Below, one piece after another: positions 23,641-34,938 of a DNA stretch of 64,000 nt. Position numbers and translations under genes: made by a program. This stretch comes from Uloborus plumipes. Its lineage: Eukaryota > Arthropoda > Arachnida > Araneae > Uloboridae. How positions within the stretch are numbered: the first letter of the stretch is position 1; each line of letters opens with the position of its first letter. The stretch is taken from NCBI GenBank assembly GCA_038373865.1, contig JAXGGA010001627.1, positions 62,001 through 126,000 of the forward strand, written 5' to 3'. Below the pieces are notes generated by a model. It was not told where the DNA came from and did no database searches. It worked only from the letters and a program-made list of their open reading frames with translations.

Positions 23641-24790
23641 CTCTTTTTTTTTTTTTCTTTTTGGCTCTAAAGCATAATTGGTTACTTGAAAAGCGAGTTT
23701 TCCTAAGAAATCTCTTGAAATGTTTTCCCAGAAATTGTCATTACGTGCCGTGATGTTTTATTATACACCAAAACGGTAAAGCTCATAAAATTATATGCTT
23801 GTGTGAAACGAAGGACTTCTTATTAAATAGTAGTATTCAAAGCCTTTTCGTAAATTTGCTCTGATGATGAGGTGGATTTCGTTTAAATAACCCAAAAAAC
23901 TTTTAAAATTTCGTCTAATTTACAGACGAGTAGACTGAAGAAACTGTGTTCAACTTTTCAAAGTCAATCTTCCAAAATATACGTTTGAAAATTTTAATCA
24001 ACTCTCTGGTCTAATCTTTCCCAACGTTTTACGAAACCACCAATTGGGATAGAATTTCTCTAAAGATTTTGTTTCCAAAACTCTTAAGATAAATTCCATG
24101 CATAAACGCTTCATTTAAGTGCACTCATTAGTTTATTTCTTAATGCTGGTTTTTGTAGACCTCTCTAAATTGCTTCCATTCTGTTGAACGCAAATGGACG
24201 CTAGTCCATTAAAGATTTTTCAAGAAAATGTCTTATTGTTTCAAAATTATGCCGTAAGTTGATTACGCTACTTTAAGTCTTCATTTTAAGAAAACAATTT
24301 TTTAAAACGAAAATATGTGAATCCGTTGACTTATATTTTGAGTGATAAGTTTTTGGATCTAAAATTATAAAATTTAATTGCAGCATAACCAGTCTTAGCA
24401 AATTTAATTAGTTGATTAAAATCGCCAATTTAAATTGGGTTTTAAATGCACTGGTTTTTTAAACCTTAAATCTCTAATGGGCAATTCCACAAAAAGTGAA
24501 ACCAGTAGGCTAAAATTTCATATTGCAGTTATGTTGATATATTGTCTCTAATTTTAAAGCTTAAATTTATTTTCAGAATATTGCACTGGTTTTTTAATAA
24601 AAGTTAAATAACTTTAGTTTTCCTTTTGAAAATACAACATGCAGGTCTTCATTACAATAGAAAAAAAAAGAAAGAAAGAAATATTTTTATTTACTTTTGT
24701 TGCAAAAATTACATATAATCCAAAACTATAACCATTAACAATCTGAATTTTAAAGGCAAAACTTTCATGCTGTTTCGTTTTTGGTGTTGT
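23641..24790. other. AT-rich non-coding DNA
   Basis: A T-run opens the segment. No further feature was found. Confidence 0.35.
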
Positions 24791-24794
24791 CATT

Positions 24795-25270
24795 TTTGCT
24801 TCTTGCTGTTGTATGTTTTCCCGCGATCAGACACTACTTCTTTATCATTTGTTTCCCTTCAGTCTCGATACTATTTCTTTGTCATATACAGAGTTCTAAT
24901 GTGTGATACTACGTTTGTTATTTGTTTTTAATTCCTCTTTTTTGCCACTTGCTGTTTCCTGTATGTTTTCTCTGAATTCTGACGTTGCTTGTTTGGTAAG
25001 TGTTTGTCATCGGTTTCGATTCTATTTCCGAGTTATGTGCTATTTTTCAAGTGTATGTAACACTATCGTTATGTTTTTCTCCTCATTTTTGTCTCTCGCT
25101 GTTTGTGATATGTCTTCCCTACATTATTCTGACACTATACTTATTTAGTATGTGCTTCTCGCTAATTTTATGTCCTTCTCGGATGTAACACTACTACTGT
25201 GTCATGTTTGCCTCCTCATCTTTACCACGTGCAGTTTACAGTATGTTTCAACTCCACTATCGTACTACTT
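24795..25270. repeat. Degenerate tandem repeat, ~145-bp period
   Basis: Three to four diverged units begin near 24799, 24942, 25089 and 25221 with words like TTGCCACTTGCTGTTTCCTG, TTGTCTCTCGCTGTTTGTGA and TTACCACGTGCAGTTTACAG, each followed by TATGTTTTC or TATGTCTTCC. Units also share ACACTA(T/C) and TTTGCCTCCTCAT-like words. Divergence is high, so this is an old array. Confidence 0.6.
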
Positions 25271-25272
25271 GT

Positions 25273-25330
25273 CAGGGCCGCCGAGAGCCACGGCGGGCGC
25301 CTTGTCACTTTGATCTCCGGCCTCCCTCCA
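25273..25330. mobile_element. Possible hAT end fragment (CAGGGCCGCCGAGAG)
   Basis: The words CAGGGCCGCCGAGAGCC and CGGCGGGCGCC resemble the tip and subterminal palindrome of hAT MITEs. The other end was not found; family B copy 3 starts right after it. Confidence 0.3.
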
Positions 25331-25341
25331 GCTATCAAACT

Positions 25342-25723
25342 CATTAAAAAATGAATGTTGTTTTTACAGTATAATACAACTAATTTTATAGTAATAAACT
25401 GTAAAAATGCCTAGTTTCACAGCAATAAACAGTAAAATTTCTACTTTTACACTACTAAACTGTAAAATTGCTAATTTTAGAGTTTACAACCGTGCATTTT
25501 ACAGTTTTAAACTGGAACCTCTACTGTGAGTATTATACTGTTGTTTTTACAGTATAATACAGCTAAATTCTACGGCAATAAACTGTAGAATTTCTAACTT
25601 TACAATAAGAAACTGTAAAATTGCTAATTTTTTCAGTTTATTACTGTGCATTTTGCGGTTTTAAATTGGAACCTCAGCTGCCAGTGTTGTACTGTAAAAA
25701 CAACAGTTCATTTTTTTACTGTG
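25342..25723. mobile_element. Family B MITE, copy 3
   Basis: This copy runs from CATTAAAAAATGAATGTTG to TTCATTTTTTTACTGTG. It has two similar halves around GGAACCTCTACTGTGAGTATT and keeps the alternation of CTGTAAAATTGCTAATTTT words. The first bases of the left tip are mutated (CATT for CACTG). Confidence 0.78.
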
Positions 25724-26089
25724 GACTGCGAATCTAAAGAATTGGGCAATTTTTTTATGACTAGGCTGACATGCCTTCTCGACCCTGGTAGTTGTGATTA
25801 GTAGATGTTTCTCATCAGTTTTGATGCTCTTTCTCAAATTTTTACACGATGCATGCATCAGAAAGGTGTTCCTTTTTAATTGCGACATTGCTTCTTTCGT
25901 ATCTCCTCGATTTTGACCAATCGAATCTCTTTGACTCGAGTGTGTTTGTTCTCGTAGGCAACGCTGCACTGGGACTCGTAAAACATGCACCCAAACCGAC
26001 TGAACATCTGCAACACCTTGAAGAATTCGCAATATCCATAGAAAACCAGTAACCTTTTGTCTGTTTTCGGTAACCTACTCCCCCTCAAT
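25724..26089. other. Non-coding spacer
   Basis: Overlapping short ORFs on both strands occur here, none with family similarity that I recognise. Confidence 0.3.
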
Positions 26090-26480
26090 ATCAACCGAAG
26101 ACGTAGAATGCAGCAACTGAAGTATCAATATATTACGCTGGGCTGTGAGCTCATCTTATGCGAGGGGAAGCAAGCTTGTTCTTCTCTAGCGTTGTGGATA
26201 ACAACAAATGGCCTTTATTTCGCCAAAAGTGCCTTCACAGGACATATCGGCGAAAACATTTCGCCTGGCCCTTCTCTGAAGAGTGGAGGACCCCGCGTAA
26301 CGATCAGCGTGTTACGTACCAGCTGCAACTGATTTTCTAGAAGAGGGAGGAAGCAGTGAGAGGGGGCTCTGGGGGGTGGAGAAAAGTGTGTTTTGCCTTC
26401 TGAAAGGAAAGCCCCGATGGATGAACGTGAATGGATAGAGACAGATGAGAAGTAGGTGGTGTTGTCGAAATGGGATGGCA
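26090..26480. promoter_or_regulatory. Candidate regulatory island
   Basis: A repeat-free, GC-richer patch with paired TTTCGCC/GGCGAAA words (TTTCGCCAAAAG near 26218, GGCGAAAACATTTCGCC near 26249). It may be regulatory or conserved non-coding DNA. No gene model is supported. Confidence 0.27.
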
Positions 26481-28085
26481 AAGTGGATCAAGTTCTTGTT
26501 TCCAAACCTCTCTCTTTTTCTTTTCTTTTCTTTTCTTTATTTTGTATTGTGTGTGGTGGGGTTCTTGTTCTGTGTGTGTTTGCAGTTACATGTTACACTC
26601 ATGTACGCCTAGCGTTTTTAGATCTTCAGCTCAAAATCTGCCCCATATTGCATTTTTATTATTTTGAAACAATACTTCAGGTTCTCATGACAAATAAATG
26701 AACTTTTTCAGCTCCTTTCATAATAAAAGTTTATTTGCATTGATTTCGAATTTAAATTTTTCTGAACGCAAGAAAAAAAAAAAGAAAAAAATCACGAAGA
26801 ACTTTAAAATTAAAATAATAAAAATTCTTAATATCTATTTTCTACATTTAAAACTCCGTTGCCCATCATCTTCCTTCTAAAGGTTTGTTGTATACCCTCT
26901 CATTTTTTAATTGATGTTCAATGTACAGAATACTTTCTACTACTTTTAGAAATACAGCATAGGATGGACTAGTATTTTGTTCTAGCGGATTATTTTTCCG
27001 TGTGATTTATATAGTAATTTGATTTATCATATTGAAATAAGGCTTGATTTTATACTTTATTTTAAAACCCTAGCTCAGTTGCAGTATCCAGAGCTACAGC
27101 TTCGACCTTGTTTTGTTCTTATCGGTCTTTAATAGCCATAATCAAATCCTAACGCAAAAACTTTGCATAAAAGCTGAACGATAAGAGCTAGATTTATTTG
27201 TAGCTTTATAATATTATTATATTGGTTGCGAACGTTTGCGAACAGGTTTTAAAATATATTATCGAAAACACATCCCATATAGCAGGTAAAGACGCATATT
27301 CATCTGTAAACTGGAGTAAACTTTTTATGAAACACAATGAAAACTAAAGTATGGGAATTATAAATTATAAAAATATAAAGCTAGGTCTATTTTGTATTAT
27401 GAGCAACAGTGTAAACACATTACTATTTTTGAAAAATAATTATATTTAAATATGAAATCTCAAATTTAATAGAAATCAGAAGGTATATGCTCTCGCCGTA
27501 TACCATCCATTGCAGCACTGAACTAAACACGTTGCTCAAACCTTACTCGCCAAAGAAAACAAACCCTCTTTTCACTTTTGCTAAAATTAGGCAACTACTT
27601 TCATGAAGCTTCAACTCTAGTTTTTAAAAAAAGTGAAAAGAAGCCTACAGAGACTAATTTAACAAAAAAAAAAAAAAAAAAAAAAAATCCGTTTGCTGTG
27701 GCAAACGAAACGCGGCCTCATCCGAAACAGGTGTTGCAGTTTGGCGGGTTTGGCGAGTTTACGGCTCGCAAAACAAGCTTTTTCATTTGGCAACCCCTCG
27801 TGTAGGAATAGACAGAACAGTATGAGAAACTTCGCTTCTCTCCACCCTTTCCGCTCTTGAAGATATTTGTGAATGAGTTGGACTCACAGAAAAATGTCAG
27901 CTGAAGATTTTTCGGAACATTCTTCTTTCCTTTTCTTTTTTCTGATCTTTATCAAACATTTAGGTAGCATTAGGTCATTTTAAGGGAAAAAATCGCAGAT
28001 TTTTTTTTTCAACAGAATTGAGATGCACAGAAAATGATATTTTGAAAACGTCTTGCACTTTTCAAAATTTGAATCTTTTTGTTCT
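26481..28085. other. AT-rich non-coding DNA
   Basis: There is no gene. An A24 run lies at 27664-27687, followed by less AT-rich sequence to about 27860. Confidence 0.35.
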
Positions 28086-28093
28086 GCTATACT

Positions 28094-29254
28094 CAGGGTT
28101 GTTTGATTTCGTCCGGGGTGGAAAAAACCGCCGGAAAAAACTTGGAAAAAACCGCCCGGACAAAATAGCATTTTGTCCATTTCGTCCATTTTGTCCACTT
28201 TAAAGAAAATGTCAGTTCTTGATTAAAAAATCCAAAGTTTAAAAGTAATGTTTTAAAATATTGATTTTTTTCAATGAGGTAATAGTTTTACTATCAAAAT
28301 TAGCACACATAATTATGTATACAAAGAAATATTTAATAAACAACAGATACTATAAACATATAGTATCTGTATAAAAAAAATGAATGTTAACGATAAGATT
28401 AAATGCTTATGAAAGCACACATTAGCAGTAAATAATTTTAAGATGTTTATTTGTTGTGAAGAAGTTTCATTGCCAATAATAAAAGTGCATATAAAATATA
28501 AAAGTAGAAATAAAAATTTTAAAAGGTTTGAGAAAGAAAATTTTGCCATGAAATGAAATTTGTTCCTATAATAACATTAATATATCCATAACCCTATGGA
28601 TATATTAATGTTAAATGCTGTGTACATAAATATTTTACAATGGGGCAACATTCATTAAATCCTCAAAAAATGTAACGTAAAATGACCAAATGAATCAAAA
28701 TTAAACCAATATTTCTTGTAGCATCTAATGTATTTTCAAATAGAAAGGATATACATAAAAATGTGTATTTAATTCAAACAAAATTTAAATATAGAATTTA
28801 TGAGAAAATATCATATAAAGTTTACTTTTTAAGGGATTGTATTGTGTTAATAAATATCAAAGGTAATAGGCTCTTTAATTTCTTTTTAAAAATATGTATT
28901 AAAGAAAAACTTTTTTTTTTTCTATTTGTCTACTCTACAATAATGTAATTACACTCAATAGTTTTTTCACGTTGTTAAATTTTATTTCTTTCAAATAAAA
29001 TTAGTTAGAAATCAATGGGTTAATTGCCATTCTTTTTTTTTTTTTTTTTTGTATGATACCATCATTCTATTTTGAAAAATGGGTAATGCAAGAGAGATAC
29101 TAATTGTACATCGTAACATTTTTATACATCAAACGTATGAAAAAAATGTATTTTTTCTTTCATTTCTTCCATTTCGTCCAATTTTGTCCATTTCGTTCAT
29201 TTCTTTCGGCGTCCCGAACATTTTATAAAAAAAGTGGACGAAATGACAACCCTG
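28094..29254. mobile_element. hAT-type element, 1.16 kb, TSD GCTATACT
   Basis: The tips are CAGGGTTGTTTGATTTCGTC at the left and GACGAAATGACAACCCTG at the right, with a perfect 8-bp TSD GCTATACT (28086-28093 and 29255-29262). Subterminal regions at both ends repeat TTTTGTCCATTTCGTCC-like words, the likely transposase-binding arrays. The interior is strongly AT-rich with no transposase ORF and holds a 19-bp-stem hairpin at 28572-28613. Confidence 0.93.
28572..28613. repeat. Perfect hairpin inside the hAT element
   Basis: The arms 28572-28590 and 28595-28613 (TAACATTAATATATCCATA and its complement) flank a 4-nt loop ACCC. It may be a fold-back remnant within the hAT body. Confidence 0.85.
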
Positions 29255-29262
29255 GCTATACT

Positions 29263-30915
29263 TGAGTTTATCGTTTTATCTGCCCCTATTTTGAAACATT
29301 TTAAGTACAAAATGTATTACTGATCTCTTGGATAACACTTCACTGTAATTAAGGCTGAGACTTAACTACTTTAAGCTGCATCTTAAACGGTATTTTTTGT
29401 TAAATCATTAAAAACGACGTTTGTGCAAGGGTCCACATTTTATTATAATGCATCAGTAATGCAATTAGGGTATTTAATGTTCAGTATCGTACCAATATCG
29501 TTGTAGTTGAAACATAAAAAATTTCAGTACTTCAATTCAGATTAAGGAAGACGCAACAAACTAAATTTTTCTTTGTTACAAAAAAACGCATTCATAGACA
29601 TTTTTTCGAAATAATGATTATGGTGTATGTGCTTCTAAATTTATTAGTTAACTCATTATTTGCGACAGATCGCATGCAAATATTGTTCTTAGTGCATTTA
29701 ACAGAAGCTTTGACATTTCTAACTTAAAACGTTTTGTATTTATCGAATCCAGCAACAGAAAAACTAAAAATTCTTAAAAACGCTATTTGGCGTGGCAATT
29801 TCTTCATAAATGAAAACTGCGCTGATAATCTTCTTACTGAATTATGGTACTTTTTTTGCGGGAATTAAAGATTACAGTCGGGCTTCATTTCAAAAAAAAA
29901 AAAAAAATGCTGGAGCCCTATAGTCTTCAGAATTAATATTCATATGTTTATCGCCTGAATTCTGTGTACTCGTAGTATAGTATATGAACATTTACATAAA
30001 CCTAAAAAGAAATTAATTAGCTCCCATTCAAATCAAGTTTGGACTACAGCAGTTGTAATAAAAATTCACTAGAACTTGGCCAAAAATTTTACCTAATGCC
30101 AGAACTCACTTATCTTTTTGGTCGCTATAGTGTTTAATATAAACCAGGCTGTCTTTCGCAATGTTTACATTTAGCCATCATCCAATAATATTAGTTGTTA
30201 CAGATTTCGGTTTAGAAGATCATGGAAACTAGCCATTTCATTTTTCTTTTTTTCAGCTATTAATCAGCAAATGAAAAGGTAAAATCAAAGAATGAAATGC
30301 AAACTACGAATTGGTAAATTTTCGAAAATCTTCTTTTCGTCGGAAATTCTGTGCAATGCGATTCAGTTAATTTTGGCGTCTATCATGATAGCGATTAATC
30401 GCCAGAAAATTTATCGCCTCCAAGATATGAGGTGCAAAACACACGTCTTGTAAAAAATTTTGGAGACAACACAGAGCTTTGTACAATAACCGTTACCTTT
30501 AGTTTTATGTCGCATTTGAAATCCAAAATTTCCTGAAATGGTGCCTAAAAGTGCAGTTTCTTAACTTGTAGGTTACATAAACCCTGCAGCAATGTGTTAT
30601 ACTGTTTGGAAAGTATAACTGCTCACGGAATAGTAAATTAATGAAGTGATATGGAATACATTTTTGAATTAAGAAAGTTCAATCTGTGTGCAACATAACT
30701 ATGCTGAGTGACAAAAAATGTATTCTCATTTATTTATTTTCTTAACTTAAATTTTCTAATCATTTGCGGAGTTCAGCTGTATGGTTTTAAAAATTGGCAA
30801 TGAAAAATTCATGAGATTTAAAACGCTGAGTTAATATCCCCACCAAAAATCATTTTCGCCGTTTCTCGCTGGCATTACCATATCAGATGAAAACTGAAGG
30901 GTGCTGAGATGATTA
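29263..30915. other. AT-rich non-coding DNA
   Basis: No gene or bounded repeat is visible in this 1.6 kb. A15-type runs occur near 29891. Confidence 0.4.
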
Positions 30916-31110
30916 AGCTATAGCCGGGGAACGGAAGAAATTATCGTCTGGCCCGTCCATCCGCCGAAATTAGATTCAAGCTGGGCGTCACCCCCTCCGC
31001 TGTTATAATCGCATGCATCGTAAAAAGATCCATCCCCAACGGACGGTCCATTGTGGTTTGGTCGCAAGCTATCATTACGTCGTTATAAAAGTGTATTGCC
31101 TCAGCGATGG
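30916..31110. promoter_or_regulatory. Candidate regulatory island beside the satellite
   Basis: A GC-richer patch with a Runx-like TGTGGTTT (31052-31059) and ATAATCGCATGCATCG near 31004. Its right edge merges into the first unit of the 296-bp array, suggesting the array grew from this flank. Confidence 0.3.
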
Positions 31111-32610
31111 GTGAGCCTGGGCTGTGTTTCTCCAGTTCTTGATGTTGGAAGTTGGGGGAAGAAATCTTCGTGCTCTGCAGTGTCATAGCATGAAGCTCGT
31201 TTTTTCAACTGGTGGAAATGGGACTAAACAGATGGTTAGCGTTTTTGGAAATGAGTGCTTTCCTACATGCTACTGCAGATCATTGTACAAAATTTTTGTC
31301 CCGCAAACCCTAAAGCAAAAGATAGTCTTTCCACCGAGTTTGCACATTTTGACTTATTTTTTACATTTACACCGTTTACGTTGTTATAAAAGTATACTGC
31401 CTCACCGATGGGTGAATCTGGTCTGTATTTCTCCAGCTCTTGCTATTGAAAGTTTGTAGAATCTTTATGCTCTGCAATGTCATAGCATGGAGCTCGTTTT
31501 TTCAACTGTGGAAATGGGACTAAACAGATGGTTAGCGTTTTTGGAAATGAGTTCTTTCCTACATGCTACTGCAGATCATTGTACAAAATTTTTGTCCCGC
31601 AAACCCTAAAGCAAAAAATAGTCTTTCTACCGAGTTTGCACATTTTGACTTATTTTTTACATTTACACCGTTTACGTTGTTATAAAAATATATTGCTTCA
31701 CCGATGGGTGAATCTGGTCTGTACTTCTCCAGCTCTTGCTATTGAAAGGTTGAAGAATCTTTGTGCTCTGCAATGCCATAGCATGGAGCTCGTTTTTTCA
31801 ACTGTGGAAACGAGACTAAACAGATGGTTAGCGTTTTTGGAAATGAGTGCTTTCCTACATGCTACTGCAGATCATTGTACAAAATTTTTGTCCCGCAAAC
31901 TCTAAAGCAAAAGATAGTCTTTCCACCGAGTTTGCACCTTTTGATTTATTTTTTACATTTACACCGTTTACGTTGTTATAAAAGTATATTGCCTCACCGA
32001 TGGATGAATCTTTTCTCCTCCATGCCCCACCTCTTAGCATAAAGCCTTAGGTTCGATGGATGAATCTGGTCTGTATTTCTCCAGCTCTTGCCAGGGCCTG
32101 ATTACTGAATAGGCCACGGCTTAGGGCCCCAAAATGGCTAAAATTGCTGTAGTCGATGTGTAAATTTGTTTTATCCTGTGCCTAAAACTGCAAAGCTTCA
32201 GTACAGGGAGCCCAAAAAAGTATTTGGCCTAGGGCCTCGTGATATTTTAATTGGGCCCTGGCTCTTGCGATTTAAAGTTTGAAGAATCTTTGTGCTTTGC
32301 AATGTCATAGGATGGAGCTCGTTTTTTAACTGTGGAAATGGGACTAAACAGATGGTTAGCGTTTTTGAAAATGAGTGCTTTTTAAACATCCCACACGTTG
32401 CTCTAGATCACTGTAAAAAATTTCTGCCATCACGACATCAAAGCAAAAGATAATCTTCCTACCAACTTTGTACATTTCGAATTGTCGTTAAAAAATTGTA
32501 TTGCCTTAATGATAGTTGAGTATGGTCTGAATTTCTCCAGTTCTTGCTATTTGAAGTTGGGGAAAGAATCTTCGTGCTCTGCAGTGTCATAGCATGAAGC
32601 TCGGTTTTTT
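31083..32610. repeat. Tandem array, ~296-bp units
   Basis: Units begin TTATAAAAGTNTATTGCCTC near 31083, 31384, 31680 and 31976, with a partial outer unit from ~32486. The inner spacing is exactly 296 bp. The period is not a multiple of three, so ORFs spanning it are incidental. Inner units read GAAAGTTTG...TCTTTGTGCTCTGCAATG, while both outermost units read GAAGTTGGGG...TCTTCGTGCTCTGCAGTG. Unit four contains a ~58-bp extra stretch and the hAT MITE at 32092-32260. Confidence 0.9.
32092..32260. mobile_element. hAT-type MITE (CAGGGCC family), TSD GCTCTTGC
   Basis: It starts CAGGGCCTGATTACTGAATA and ends TAATTGGGCCCTG. The TSD GCTCTTGC is perfect (32084-32091 and 32261-32268). It is a 169-bp member of the family at 20776 and sits within one satellite unit only, so it arrived after that unit formed. 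Confidence 0.93.
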
Positions 32611-33415
32611 AAAATTATTATTATTATTATTATAATTTAACTGTGGAAATGGGTATAAACAGATGATTAGTGTTTTTGAATTCAAATCATTTTTATATCG
32701 AATGTTTTTTTTTCTGCAAAATCATGTTGATTTTGAATACAGTGCAACTGTTCAAAAATTATCCCCACCGCTAAATTTAAAACTCATCTCTCTTAGGTTA
32801 AAATTATATTAAAAGGTTTTAACTTTCTCATAATTATTTTCAATAAATAACTAGTGTGCGTCGCCCTTTGTTCTTAAGGTAATTGGACACTGCGTGGTTT
32901 CTGTATAATTCTTGTTTATACCACCTATATTACAGTTATTTTTGCTTTTGTCATATTTCAATGGTTTCAACTTTTTGAAAAAGTTTGAGCCTCTTTCGGA
33001 AAACGTTAATGATTTAAATTGACGAAACTTTTGTTTAAGCCTCCCGCTAATATCGTAACCTTTCTTTTCATTTTGTAACTTTTACCAAATTAATTACACG
33101 AATTTCGGAAAAAAATTCGCTGTAAAAAAATAAAGGAAGAAAATAATCTTAACCTTGCTGCTGAATGCTGAAAAGAAGTTCCCAGACTTTTGCATACTTA
33201 ATATTTCAAAATATCCGAAATATGCTAAAAGGGTGAAGGCGACTAAGAATGTTGACAGCATATTTTGTAAATAGAATTTTTTGTCGCATGGAAATGACAT
33301 GTAAATAAGACAGATGCCTACCTAGAGAGTAAATAAAAAACTGCGCTATAAATTTTCCATTCGCAACATTTGTTCCCTAATCGTTTATTTATTTATGCAT
33401 CTATTGAGGCCCAAA
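32611..33415. other. AT-rich non-coding DNA
   Basis: A (TTA)n stretch lies at about 32614-32632. Otherwise I see nothing. Confidence 0.35.
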
Positions 33416-33419
33416 CTTA

Positions 33420-33790
33420 CAGAAACGGACCTTCTGCTGTTGTTCGAATTCCTTCCTCCTCCTCTCGAAATTTATTGAAGAGAAAAGTAAATATTGATCT
33501 TTGTGGAACTGTGCATCGCAGACGACAGTATTGATCCGTTTCTTCATCGTCTCGGGCAGACGGGTGCTTAGTGGAGAGGGATTTTAAATTTCATTCCGTC
33601 CTTAGACTTGGAGCAGGAAAATGTCTGGATAAGTTTTTCGCAAAGATATATTTCTTTCCCATTCTTCTGTTGCTCGGCAAATGGACTCGGGAGGATTGTC
33701 GAAACAAATGAGGGCCTGGATTACGAAGGAGTTGCTTTGAATGTTCGATTACATTGGAGTATCCATTTTCTTTTATTCCTTTTGTTCGTT
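33420..33790. promoter_or_regulatory. Candidate regulatory island
   Basis: This repeat-free stretch is less AT-rich than its flanks and includes TTGATCTTTGTGG near 33493, a TCF/LEF-like word. It is offered only as a candidate conserved element. Confidence 0.22.
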
Positions 33791-34122
33791 CCTTTGCTGT
33801 GGTTGGCTTCGGGGGAAACGTTAATCAAAAAGATTGAGACCATGGTATGTTGTTCAGTTTTGGCAAATACATTTTGTTTTGTACCCTTTCTTTAGATTTG
33901 GCGCTAGGCTGGAAATATCATGTTACTCTTTGTTTCGAACGTGTTCGTGGTTCTTAGGAATTCGTTTTCCTCCCTCCTTATTGGATATGATGCATGATAA
34001 ATTTACCCTCTGATATAATTTTCAATTATATAGAATTTTTTTTCAGTATCTGTTTTCCAATTTATTATTTTTTTAACGAAAATCAATTCAAACGTATTAT
34101 TGTTTCGAATATTTTTCAACTC

Positions 34123-34143
34123 TTTTTTTTTTTTTTTTTTTTT
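34123..34143. repeat. T21 homopolymer
   Basis: A run of 21 T in AT-rich DNA. Confidence 0.9.
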
Positions 34144-34257
34144 GCTCACATGGTATTAAACGGAGTTCGAATTCTTGTTTCAGTTTCATTTTATTTTTAA
34201 CGTGCAAAGGGTTCGGTTTATATTTTTCTATCTTTCAAAGTTTGTTTCCTAGATGTA

Positions 34258-34415
34258 CAGTAAAACCTGTAAAGTTGACCACCTGTCTAAGTTGACCTCC
34301 TGTTTCAAGTACAGAATCAGTCCTCATCATATGTATCAACGTCTTTAAGTTGACCACCTGTCTAAGTTCACCATGAAAGTACTGCATCGCAAGTGTCAAC
34401 CTTCACAGGTTTTAG
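34258..34415. mobile_element. Small TA-flanked MITE (CAGTAAAACCTG)
   Basis: The left tip CAGTAAAACCTGTAAAGTTG and right tip CTTCACAGGTTTTAG are near-inverted, with TA on both sides (34256-34257 and 34416-34417). The motif AAGTTGACCACCTGTCTAAG recurs inside. At 158 bp it is a typical Tc1/pogo-type miniature element. Confidence 0.75.
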
Positions 34416-34938
34416 TATAATAGTTTAATTTCTAAGGTGATTACTAAATGTATTTTTAAAAGGAAGAGGGCGAAATTTTAGTTCTTAAAAGAGTGATGTA
34501 GAAGTTTCAAAGAAAAGAAAAACAGGCTCCAAAACGAACGAAAAGAAAGTTTATCTCACGGAAGGAGTCACAGCTCGAAAAAAAAAAATGAGAAATGAAG
34601 CTGTATTGAATTGAACAGAGGTTTTTCATATCTTACAGATAGTCTCAGTGTCCCAACTTCTAATTTTTCTTCGATGCTGTCACAAGCAGCAGCAAGCTGC
34701 CGTTTTTCCAAAAAGCCTCTGAGATATTTGACTAGGGTAAATAGTTCGTGCAGTGCAGCTGCTACTTCTCACCCAGATGTGGAAGGGGGGGGGGGGGAGA
34801 TAAGTTCTAATTGGGTTTTCTCTTAATATTTAAATAAGGGTTTAACGGACGTGTGTAATGGGTCCTCCTCGACTGGCCTGACACTGTGATCTTTCGTTCC
34901 GGGCTGAAAGGGTGACACCTGCTTTGGCAGTTTGTCAT

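Noticed and set aside
25661..26032. 123-codon minus-strand ORF
   Set aside because: Its C-terminal part is family B MITE sequence, other frames are open in the same place, and no domain is recognisable.
28018..28203. ORF ending in Lys/Arg- and Pro/Cys-rich peptide
   Set aside because: It crosses the left tip and subterminal GTCCATTT repeats of the hAT element at 28094.
31124..32042. Overlapping plus-strand ORFs of 72-125 codons with nearly the same peptide
   Set aside because: They are frames through the 296-bp tandem units. The period is not divisible by three and frames break between units, so they reflect the satellite and not a gene family.
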